NCBI GenBank assembly: GCA_965653225.1
Contig: CBFGZI010000103.1
Coordinates: forward strand, 1-13,855
Source: JALZDI01 sp965653225
GTDB taxonomy: Bacteria; Actinomycetota; Actinomycetes; Propionibacteriales; Nocardioidaceae
Length of the DNA stretch: 13,855 bases
Direction: 5' to 3'
The notes under the pieces were generated by a model. That model had not been told where the DNA came from. It ran no database searches and worked only from the letters and a program-made list of their open reading frames with translations. How positions within the stretch are numbered: position 1 is the first letter of the stretch; the number at the start of each line of letters is the position of its first letter. Below are positions 7,836 to 13,855 of the stretch, in pieces. A program made the translations under genes and the position numbers.

Positions 7836-10304
7836 ATGGCCCGACGCAGAACCAGGTCAGCACCCCCGCCCGAGGACTTCGAGGAGCAGATCCTCGACAT
7901 CGACGTGGGCGAGGAGATGCGGTCGAGCTTCCTCGAGTACGCCTACTCGGTGATCTACTCACGCGCGCTGCCCGACGCGCGCGACGGCCTCAAGCCGGTG
8001 CAGCGCCGCATCCTCTACACGATGTCGGAGATGAACCTGCGGCCCGACCGCGGGCACGTCAAGAGCGCCCGCGTGGTCGGCGAGGTGATGGGTCGCCTGC
8101 ACCCGCACGGCGACAATGCCATCTACGACGCGCTGGTCCGGATGGTGCAGTGGTGGTCGATGAGGCTGCCGCTGGTCGACGGGCACGGCAACTTCGGCTC
8201 ACCCGACGACCCGCCGGCGGCGATGCGCTACACCGAGTGCCGGATGGCGCCGGCGACGCTGCCGATGACCGACTCCATCGACGAGGAGACGGTCGACTTC
8301 CGGCCCAACTACGACAGCCGCGAGTTCGAGCCCTCGGTGCTGCCGGCGGCGATCCCCAACCTGCTGGTCAACGGCGCCTCCGGCATCGCGGTGGGCATGG
8401 CGACCAACGTCGCCCCGCACAACCTGGTCGAGGTGGTGCAGGCGCTGCGGCACCTGATCAAGCACCCCGACGCCACCGTCGACGACCTGATGCGGTTCGT
8501 GCCCGGACCCGACCTGCCGACCGGCGGCAAGATCGTCGGGCTCGACGGCATCCGCGACGCCTACGAGACCGGGCGCGGGTCGTTCCGGATGCGGGCCACC
8601 GCCCGGGTGGAGAGCGTCACCCCGCGCCGCAAGGGCATCGTGGTCACCGAGCTGCCGTACCAGGTCGGGCCGGAGAAGGTGGTCGAGCGCATCAAGACGC
8701 TGGTGCAGACCAAGAAGCTGCAGGGCATCGCCGACATCAAGGACCTCACCGACCGCGACAAGGGCATGCGGCTGGTGATCGAGGTCAAGAACGGCTTCCG
8801 TCCCGAGGCGCTGCTGGAGCAGCTGTACAAGCTGACGCCGATGGAGGACTCGTTCGGCATCAACGCGGTCGCCCTGGTCGACGGCCAGCCGCGCACGCTG
8901 GGGCTGAAGCAGCTGCTCGAGGTGTTCCTCGAGCACCGCTACGACGTGGTGCGGCGCCGGTCGCTGTTCCGCCGCAAGAAGGCCGAGGACCGGCTGCACC
9001 TGGTCGAGGGTCTGCTGGTCGCGATCCTCGACATCGACGAGGTCATCGCGCTGATCCGCAGCAGCGACAACGCCGAGCAGGCGCGCCGGCGGCTCATCCA
9101 GGTGTTCGACCTGACCGAGGTGCAGGCCACCTACATCCTCGACATGCCGCTGCGCCGGCTGACCAAGTTCTCCCGTATCGAGCTGGAGAAGGAGCAGTCC
9201 GAGCTGCAGCGCAGCATCGAGGAGCTCACCGCGATCCTCGAGGACGAGGGTCTGCTGCAGCAGGTGGTCTCCGACGAGCTCGCCGAGATGGCCAAGCAGC
9301 ACGGCACACCGCGCCGCACCGTGCTGCTGGAGTCGGCCGGCAGCCCGGTCTCGGCCACGGTGCCGCTCGAGGTCGCCGACGACCCGTGCTTCGTGCTGAT
9401 GTCGTCGGCAGGCCTGCTGGCGCGCACCACCGACCAGGAGCCGCTGGGCGAGGGTGGCGGCCGCGCCAAGCACGACGTCGTCGTCAGCGCGGTCCCGGCC
9501 ACGGCACGCGGCCAGGTCGGCGCCGTCACCTCGCAGGGGCGGCTGATGCGGCTCGACGTCCTCGACCTGCCGACACTCCCCTCGACCGCGAACGCACCGC
9601 ACCTGCAGGGCGGAGCGCCGATCTCGGAGTTCCTCGTGCTCGAACCGGGCGAGCGGGTGCTGTGCCTCACCACACTCGACCCCGAGTCGCCGGGGCTGGC
9701 GCTGGGCACCGCTGCGGGCGTGGTCAAGCGGGTCAACCCCGACCACCCTGCGAACAAGGACGCGTGGGACGTGATCCGGCTCGACGAGGGCGACGAGGTC
9801 GTAGGTGCGGTCGAGCTGCGCACGGGCGAGGAGGAGATGGTGTTCATCGCCTCCGCGGCCCAGCTGCTGCACTTCCCCGCCTCGGCGGTCCGCCCGCAGG
9901 GCCGCACAGGCGGCGGGGTTGCCGGTATCCGGGTGGCCGACGGCGCGCACGTGACGTTCTTCGGCGCGTTCGACGCCGACCTCGACGCCGCGGTAGTGAC
10001 CGCGTCCGGCTCGTCCGACTCGCTGCCGGGCACCGAGGCCGGCTCGCTGAAGGTGACCACCTTCGCCGAGTACCCCTCCAAGGGCCGGGCGACCGGCGGC
10101 GTGCGCTGCCACCGGTTCCTCAAGGGCGAGGACACGCTGCTGCTGGCCTGGGCCGGACCGGCGCCGGCGAGGGCCGCGGCCACCAGCGGCGCGCCCGTCG
10201 ACCTGCCTGACCCCGACACCCGCCGCGACGGTTCCGGCGTACCCGCGCCGCAGCCGATCGCCGCCGTGGCCGGGCCGGCCGCGACGCTGACCACCGGCCG
10301 CTGA
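7836..10304 (+). CDS. parC: DNA topoisomerase IV subunit A-like (GyrA/ParC family)
   Basis: The 822-residue protein is the DNA-cleaving subunit of a type IIA topoisomerase, which passes one duplex through another and unlinks or relaxes DNA together with an ATPase subunit not encoded here. The winged-helix/tower region begins with YSRALPDARDGLKPVQRRIL. AAMRYTE carries the active-site Tyr132. The C-terminal beta-pinwheel is present from about 500 on, but the canonical GyrA box (QRRGGKG) is absent; the nearest segments read EGGGRAK and QGRTGGG. That argues for a ParC-like rather than gyrase role. The serine usually found at the quinolone contact is Asn94 (HPHGDNAIYD). The ATG at 7836 is preferred because the conserved family start follows it. 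GGAG at 7819-7822 is rather distant (13 nt). It is the first gene of a tight plus-strand run. Confidence 0.9.
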   Translation: MARRRTRSAPPPEDFEEQILDIDVGEEMRSSFLEYAYSVIYSRALPDARDGLKPVQRRILYTMSEMNLRPDRGHVKSARVVGEVMGRLHPHGDNAIYDALVRMVQWWSMRLPLVDGHGNFGSPDDPPAAMRYTECRMAPATLPMTDSIDEETVDFRPNYDSREFEPSVLPAAIPNLLVNGASGIAVGMATNVAPHNLVEVVQALRHLIKHPDATVDDLMRFVPGPDLPTGGKIVGLDGIRDAYETGRGSFRMRATARVESVTPRRKGIVVTELPYQVGPEKVVERIKTLVQTKKLQGIADIKDLTDRDKGMRLVIEVKNGFRPEALLEQLYKLTPMEDSFGINAVALVDGQPRTLGLKQLLEVFLEHRYDVVRRRSLFRRKKAEDRLHLVEGLLVAILDIDEVIALIRSSDNAEQARRRLIQVFDLTEVQATYILDMPLRRLTKFSRIELEKEQSELQRSIEELTAILEDEGLLQQVVSDELAEMAKQHGTPRRTVLLESAGSPVSATVPLEVADDPCFVLMSSAGLLARTTDQEPLGEGGGRAKHDVVVSAVPATARGQVGAVTSQGRLMRLDVLDLPTLPSTANAPHLQGGAPISEFLVLEPGERVLCLTTLDPESPGLALGTAAGVVKRVNPDHPANKDAWDVIRLDEGDEVVGAVELRTGEEEMVFIASAAQLLHFPASAVRPQGRTGGGVAGIRVADGAHVTFFGAFDADLDAAVVTASGSSDSLPGTEAGSLKVTTFAEYPSKGRATGGVRCHRFLKGEDTLLLAWAGPAPARAAATSGAPVDLPDPDTRRDGSGVPAPQPIAAVAGPAATLTTGR

Positions 10305-10306
10305 CC

Positions 10307-11023
10307 GTGAGGAGGACACGGCCCGCGCCGATGCTGACGGCCCTCGTGACGGTTTTGTCGGCCCTGTCCGCAATGTCACTGCTGAGCGCGTGCTCGGGTG
10401 GCTCCGGCGACACGACCCCGCTGCCGCAGCGGCTCACGTCGGCCAAGCGCTCCCTCGACAAGGCCGCCAGCATCGACCTCACTCTGCGCGCGCAGCGGCT
10501 CCCGCCCGGCGTCGCCGGCGTCCGCCAGGCGACCGGCGTGGCCACCCACGCGCCGGCGTTCCGCGGCACGATCACGATCGCAGCCAGCGGCCTCCTCGAC
10601 GGGCAGACCGTCTCCGTGGTCGCGGTCGACAACCGGGTCTACGCGCAGATGCCGTTCACGTCCTCCTTCATCCAGGTCGACCCGGCCGACTTCAACGCGC
10701 CCGACCCCGCCCGGCTGATGGACACGAGCTCGGGGCTGTCCACGCTGCTCGGCTCGGCCACGAACCTGTCCGTCTCCGGTGAGGAGCGCGAGGGCGACCA
10801 GGTGCTCACCGCGGTGTCGGCAAAGGTGCCCGGCGACACGTTGCAGGGCATCTTCCCGTCGGCGTCGGCGCAGCAGCCGTTCGACGCGACGTTCTGGCTC
10901 GACGGTGACGACGGGCTGCGCCGGGCCGAGGTCACCGGGCCGTTCTACGGGCGGGCGCCCGAGGTGACCTACGAGATCCAGCTACGAGCCTCCGACAAGC
11001 AGGTGCAGATCACTCCCCCGTGA
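10307..11023 (+). CDS. LprG/LppX-like envelope lipoprotein
   Basis: The protein has 238 residues, close to mycobacterial LprG. It has a short basic start (MRRTR), a hydrophobic segment and a lipobox LSAC with Cys29, so it should be exported and lipid-anchored at the outer face of the membrane. The mature part (SAKRSLDKAASIDLTLRA ... YEIQLRASDKQVQITPP) fits the LppX/LprAFG fold, which holds lipids in a hydrophobic pocket. Known relatives carry triacylglycerides or glycolipids across the envelope. The GTG at 10307 is 2 nt after the topoisomerase stop and is chosen because it supplies the positive n-region. ATG 10331 would lose it. An AGGAGG at 10310-10315 lies inside the first codons, 15 nt before that ATG, so the start is not certain. 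It overlaps the MFS gene by 4 bp. Confidence 0.85.
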   Translation: MRRTRPAPMLTALVTVLSALSAMSLLSACSGGSGDTTPLPQRLTSAKRSLDKAASIDLTLRAQRLPPGVAGVRQATGVATHAPAFRGTITIAASGLLDGQTVSVVAVDNRVYAQMPFTSSFIQVDPADFNAPDPARLMDTSSGLSTLLGSATNLSVSGEEREGDQVLTAVSAKVPGDTLQGIFPSASAQQPFDATFWLDGDDGLRRAEVTGPFYGRAPEVTYEIQLRASDKQVQITPP

Positions 11024-12876
11024 CCGAGCCAGGCGACCTCCCCGACCAGCAGCACGTCACCGGCGCCGACGCGTCCCGGCGTACGACGCTCACGCTGGCC
11101 AGCCTGGCGGTCGCCTTCGCCGCCGCCGACACCTACGTGGTGGTGCTCGCCCTGCCGGACATGATGCGCGGCGTCGGGCTGGGCATCGACCAGCTACAGC
11201 GTGCGGCACCGATCGTGTCGGGGTTCCTGCTCGGCTACGTCGCGATGCTGCCGCTGATCGGGCGGATCGCCGACCTGCGCGGCCGCGTGCCGGTGCTGGT
11301 CTTCTCGCTGCTGGTCTTCTCGCTCGGGTCGCTGGTCACCGCGACCGCGCATGGCCTCGTGCCGATGGTGCTGGGTCGTTTCCTGCAGGGACTGGGAGGC
11401 GGCGGGCTGGTGCCGGCGACGCTGGCGCTGGTCGCAGACCTGTGGCCGGTGCAGCGTCGCGGCGTTCCCCTCGGCGTGGTGGGTGCGGTGCAGGAGCTGG
11501 GTGCCGTGCTCGGACCGCTGTACGGCGCTCTCGTGCTGGCGCTGTGGCCGTGGCCGGCGATCTTCTGGATCAACCTGTTCGCGGGCCTGGCGCTGGCGGT
11601 CGCGATCGCCACCACCGGTCGTCGCATGCCGCGTTCGAGTCATGTCGACGGCACGGGAAGCGACCAGCCGGCGCAAGTCGCGCCGATCGACGAGCGGGGC
11701 GGCCCGGACTGGCTCGGGATCGGGGTGCTGACGCTGGCCGCCGTGGCGCTGACGCTGCTGCTTGCCGAGCCGCAGCCGCTGGTGCGTGACGTGACGCTCG
11801 GCCTGGCGTGGGTGCCGCTCGCCGGCGGCAGCGCCTGGCTGGCCCCGCTGACGCTGGTGTGCCTGGCGGCCGTCGCGGCGTTCGTGTTCCGCGACCTCAC
11901 CGCGACCCGTCCGCTGCTGGACCTACGCGGGCTGCGCCAGGTGGTGGCGTCCACCGACGTGCTGGGTGCGGCACTGCTCGGCCTCGCCCTCGCCGGCATC
12001 GTGCTGACCTTCGCCACCGCCGACCCGAAGGTGGCCGTGGTCTCGCCGCAGGGCCCGTGGTTCCTCACCGGCGGCGCCCTGGCCGCCGCCGGGTTCTGGA
12101 TGCGCCAGCGACGCGCCGCGCACCCGCTGGTGCCCCGGCGCGCGTTGTCCGCGCCACCAGCATGGGGCGCGCTCGCGGTCTCCTTCTTCGTCGGTGCGGC
12201 GCTGATCGCGGCGCTGGTCGACGTGCCCGTCTTCGCGCGGGTGACCACCGAGCCGAGCTCCCAGCTCGGCGCCGCGCTGGTGCTGCTGCGCCTGCTGCTG
12301 GCTCTCCCGGTGGGCGCGCTCGCCGGCGGCTGGCTCGTCCACCGGTTCGCGGCCGGACACGTGACCGCAGTGGGGATGGCGGCGAGCGCGGCCGCGTTCG
12401 TCGCGATGACCGGTTGGGACGCTCGGTCCCTGGACGGCGCGGGCGCGACGGTGGCCCTGGTCGTGTGCGGTCTCGGCTTCGGCCTGGCGCTCGCACCGGT
12501 CAACGCCGCCCTGCTGGCCGCCACGGCGCCGGCCGTGCACGGCATCAGCAGCGCACTCGTGGTGGTGGCCCGGATGGTCGGCATGCTGGTCGGGATCTCG
12601 GCGCTGACGACCATAGGTCTCGCCCGCTTCTACACCGTGGAGGCGTCCATACCGTCGCCGACGCGGCTGTGCCCCGGGCACCCGGCGACCTGCCGGCCGT
12701 ACATCTCGCTGCTCCGCGAAGCGGGCCTGACGCAGCTGCACACGGTGTTCGCCGGCGCGGCGGTGTGCGCGCTCGTCGCCGCGGTGCTCGGTCTGGGCCT
12801 GCTGCGTGGTCACGACGCGGCGCGCGGGCTGTCTGGAATCCGGACCGGCGGAATCGGGCAGTCCACCGACCGTTAG
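11020..12876 (+). CDS. MFS exporter, P55 (Rv1410c)-like, about 14 membrane segments
   Basis: This is a 618-residue major facilitator transporter of the drug:H+ antiporter-2 (14-helix) type. Segment 1 carries Asp37 (AADTYVVVLALPD), the position of the proton-linked aspartate in P55. Motif A is GRIADLRGR (81-89), motif B is in LGRFLQGLGGGG (118-129), and motif C is around GAVLGPLYGAL (161-171). Arg424 in LVLLRLLLALPVGALAGG may be the counterpart of the essential P55 arginine. A loop before the last helix contains Cys550 and Cys558, probably outside the cell. It is about 100 residues longer than P55, in part from an Asp/Gly-rich loop at 203-230. The GTG start overlaps the lipoprotein stop (GTGA), so the two are translationally coupled, as in the mycobacterial lprG-P55 operon. 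The role is inferred to be lipid or drug export. Confidence 0.88.
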   Translation: MTEPGDLPDQQHVTGADASRRTTLTLASLAVAFAAADTYVVVLALPDMMRGVGLGIDQLQRAAPIVSGFLLGYVAMLPLIGRIADLRGRVPVLVFSLLVFSLGSLVTATAHGLVPMVLGRFLQGLGGGGLVPATLALVADLWPVQRRGVPLGVVGAVQELGAVLGPLYGALVLALWPWPAIFWINLFAGLALAVAIATTGRRMPRSSHVDGTGSDQPAQVAPIDERGGPDWLGIGVLTLAAVALTLLLAEPQPLVRDVTLGLAWVPLAGGSAWLAPLTLVCLAAVAAFVFRDLTATRPLLDLRGLRQVVASTDVLGAALLGLALAGIVLTFATADPKVAVVSPQGPWFLTGGALAAAGFWMRQRRAAHPLVPRRALSAPPAWGALAVSFFVGAALIAALVDVPVFARVTTEPSSQLGAALVLLRLLLALPVGALAGGWLVHRFAAGHVTAVGMAASAAAFVAMTGWDARSLDGAGATVALVVCGLGFGLALAPVNAALLAATAPAVHGISSALVVVARMVGMLVGISALTTIGLARFYTVEASIPSPTRLCPGHPATCRPYISLLREAGLTQLHTVFAGAAVCALVAAVLGLGLLRGHDAARGLSGIRTGGIGQSTDR

Positions 12877-12879
12877 CCT
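12874..12879 (+). promoter_or_regulatory. Candidate leaderless -10 for carbonic anhydrase
   Basis: TAGCCT fits TANNNT and is followed by exactly 7 nt before the GTG at 12887, the layout of leaderless actinobacterial promoters. Its first three bases are the stop codon of the MFS gene. There is no strong -35. It may give the carbonic anhydrase a private transcript besides read-through. Confidence 0.4.
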
Positions 12880-12886
12880 CGGCGGG

Positions 12887-13384
12887 GTGACTGACCCCTT
12901 CGCCGACCTGCTGGACGCAAACGCCCGCTACGCGGAGTCGTTCGACCTCGCCGGGTTCGACGGCGTGGCGCACGCCGGCGTGGCGGTCGTGACCTGCATG
13001 GACTCGCGCATCGACCCCCTCCGGCTTCTCGGTTTAGGTCCGGGTGACGCGAAGATCCTGCGGAACCCCGGCGGCCGGGTGACCGAGCAGGCGCTCACGG
13101 CGCTGGTGCTCGGGGTCAACCTGCTGGGCGTCGAGCGAATCCTGATCGTGCCACACACCCGCTGCGCGATGGCGTCTGCGAGCGAGGCGGACCTGCGCGA
13201 GCGCGTTGGCAAGGCCAGCGGGCTGGACGCCACCTGGGAGACGTTCGGTGCGATCGAGGACCAGGAGGCGGCGCTGCGCGACGACGTTGCTCGCGTACGG
13301 GCCCATCCGCTGATCGCCGACTCCGTGGCCGTGGGCGGGTTCCTGTACGACGTCGACACAGGGCGGATCACCAGGCTCGTGTGA
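12887..13384 (+). CDS. Beta-class carbonic anhydrase (CanA/Rv1284-like)
   Basis: The 165-residue protein interconverts CO2 and bicarbonate in the cytoplasm with a zinc ion. The zinc ligands are Cys37 in TCMDSRID, His90 and Cys93 in VPHTRCAM; the catalytic dyad is Asp39/Arg41. Length and ending (GFLYDVDTGRITRLV) fit the small Rv1284-type branch. Two usually conserved spots differ: RNPGG replaces RNAG, and HTRCAM replaces HTDCGM. I chose GTG 12887 over an upstream start at 12806. The family N-terminus begins at this GTG, and the upstream extension would lie inside the MFS gene in another frame. It is 10 nt after the MFS stop and ends 7 bp from the convergent gene at 13392. Confidence 0.88.
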   Translation: MTDPFADLLDANARYAESFDLAGFDGVAHAGVAVVTCMDSRIDPLRLLGLGPGDAKILRNPGGRVTEQALTALVLGVNLLGVERILIVPHTRCAMASASEADLRERVGKASGLDATWETFGAIEDQEAALRDDVARVRAHPLIADSVAVGGFLYDVDTGRITRLV

Positions 13385-13391
13385 CCTGCTT

Positions 13392-13855
13392 CTAGCCCCT
13401 CGTGCGGAAGCTCCACGTCGTCGTGAACAGGCGGTTGCCGGCGAAGTCGCGGATCCCACCGGACCCACCGCGCACGACCACGGTGTAGCGGGTGAACCTG
13501 GCCAGTCGGCGACCCGGCTCCAGCAGCCAGCTACGGGAGCTCCCCTGCCGGAAGACGTTGGCGAAGACGAAGTTGCGCGTACGGGTGTTGAACAGCTCGA
13601 AGGTCCCTCTGTTCACCCCGCGCACACCTTCGCTGAAGCGCACCGCGACGTCGGTGAACCGGCTGACCCCCGTAGACCCAGCACGCGGGAACTCGTCGAC
13701 CACCCGTGGCCGTGTGTTGTCGCAGCGGCATGGCCGTGGGTGGCACCGTGGGTTGCACGGGCAGTGGTTGCACGGCGGCGGGCACTCCGGGTTACACGGG
13801 CACTGGTTGCACGGCGGCGGGCAGTGCGGCTCACACGGCGGCGGGCAGTTCGGCT
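13392..13855 (-). CDS. Secreted-type protein fragment: Cys/Pro-rich repeats plus C-terminal Ig-like domain
   Basis: The frame ending at TAG 13392-13394 stays open to the right edge, so 153 residues are visible and the N-terminus lies outside the window. The C-terminal part (about 13395-13715) matches the bacterial Ig-like/SbsA type (Big_5): DVAVRFSEGV, YTVVVRGGSGGIRDFAGN and a final WSFRTRG. Upstream of it are about 50 residues with 13 cysteines, built on a 13-residue unit of the form CPPPCNxCPCNPx. A GTG at 13703 could be read as a start, but it falls inside the Ig-like domain, and codons upstream of it remain mostly G/C-ending (AAC, TGC, CCG, CAC), as in coding DNA. The domain suggests an extracellular or cell-surface protein. 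The signal peptide and any upstream domains are not visible. Function is unknown. Confidence 0.75.
   Translation of the reverse strand, partial: PNCPPPCEPHCPPPCNQCPCNPECPPPCNHCPCNPRCHPRPCRCDNTRPRVVDEFPRAGSTGVSRFTDVAVRFSEGVRGVNRGTFELFNTRTRNFVFANVFRQGSSRSWLLEPGRRLARFTRYTVVVRGGSGGIRDFAGNRLFTTTWSFRTRG
13722..13855 (-). repeat. 39-bp in-frame tandem repeat encoding a Cys/Pro-rich motif
   Basis: Positions 13761-13799 and 13800-13838 are 39-bp tandem copies (34 of 39 identical). A diverged copy lies at 13722-13760 and the start of another at 13839-13855. The period is a multiple of three and the frame is kept, giving CPPPCNQCPCNPE and CPPPCNHCPCNPR. The array continues beyond the window edge. Confidence 0.85.

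Noticed and set aside
10331..10345. ATG at 10331 as the lipoprotein start
   Set aside because: It would remove the basic residues needed before the signal-peptide core. The AGGAGG is 15 nt away, longer than usual. It is not fully excluded.
8199..10379. A 726-codon minus-strand open frame across the topoisomerase gene
   Set aside because: It is antisense to a clearly conserved protein and has no domain signature.
12806..12886. An upstream GTG/ATG start extending the carbonic anhydrase by 27 residues
   Set aside because: The extension lies within the MFS gene in another frame and has no family similarity. The conserved N-terminus starts at 12887.
13531..13834. Two other minus-strand open frames through the 39-bp repeats
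   Set aside because: A repeat whose period is a multiple of three keeps several frames open. Only the frame ending at 13392 continues into a recognisable Ig-like domain.

Overview
This is a very GC-rich stretch, clearly actinobacterial. The gene set (two-rhodanese sulfurtransferase, DUF5998-type protein, Pat-type acetyltransferase with an N-terminal GNAT domain, a second GyrA/ParC subunit, an LprG/P55-like pair, a CanA-like carbonic anhydrase) together with GTG starts and leaderless-looking promoters suggests Nocardioidaceae or a close relative. The family-level assignment is from recall, not a search. The window looks like ordinary chromosomal core. I saw no phage, transposon, tRNA, rRNA or CRISPR array, and no gap between genes exceeds 300 bases.

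Layout: the left edge holds the C-terminus of an unrecognised plus-strand gene (1-175). A minus-strand block follows, read right to left: a GNAT/NDP-forming acyl-CoA synthetase fusion (3063-5771), a DUF5998-type protein (2365-2979), an alkaline-phosphatase-superfamily phosphodiesterase (1151-2344) and a sulfurtransferase (252-1088). Divergent from the acetyltransferase, across 79 bp, is an AMP-forming acyl-CoA synthetase (5851-7602). A 233-bp intergenic region then holds a paired-repeat/hairpin element and a probable promoter. Next comes a compact plus-strand run: topoisomerase IV subunit A-like (7836-10304), an LprG-like lipoprotein (10307-11023), an MFS exporter (11020-12876) and a beta-carbonic anhydrase (12887-13384). 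The right edge holds a convergent minus-strand gene (13392-13855, N-terminus outside the window) that encodes a Cys/Pro-rich 13-residue repeat joined to a C-terminal bacterial Ig-like domain.

How the genes may work together: the acetyltransferase is of the type that inactivates AMP-forming acyl-CoA synthetases by acetylating the catalytic lysine. The divergent neighbour carries exactly the expected target motif, so the two probably form an enzyme/regulator pair. The lipoprotein/MFS pair resembles mycobacterial lprG-Rv1410c (P55), which moves lipids across the envelope. Here it sits directly behind a type II topoisomerase subunit with no room for an independent leader.

The least ordinary parts are the cysteine/proline repeat protein at the right edge, the repeat-flanked hairpin upstream of the topoisomerase gene, and a lone perfect DnaA-box sequence at 3051-3059. 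I found no clearly new multi-gene system.
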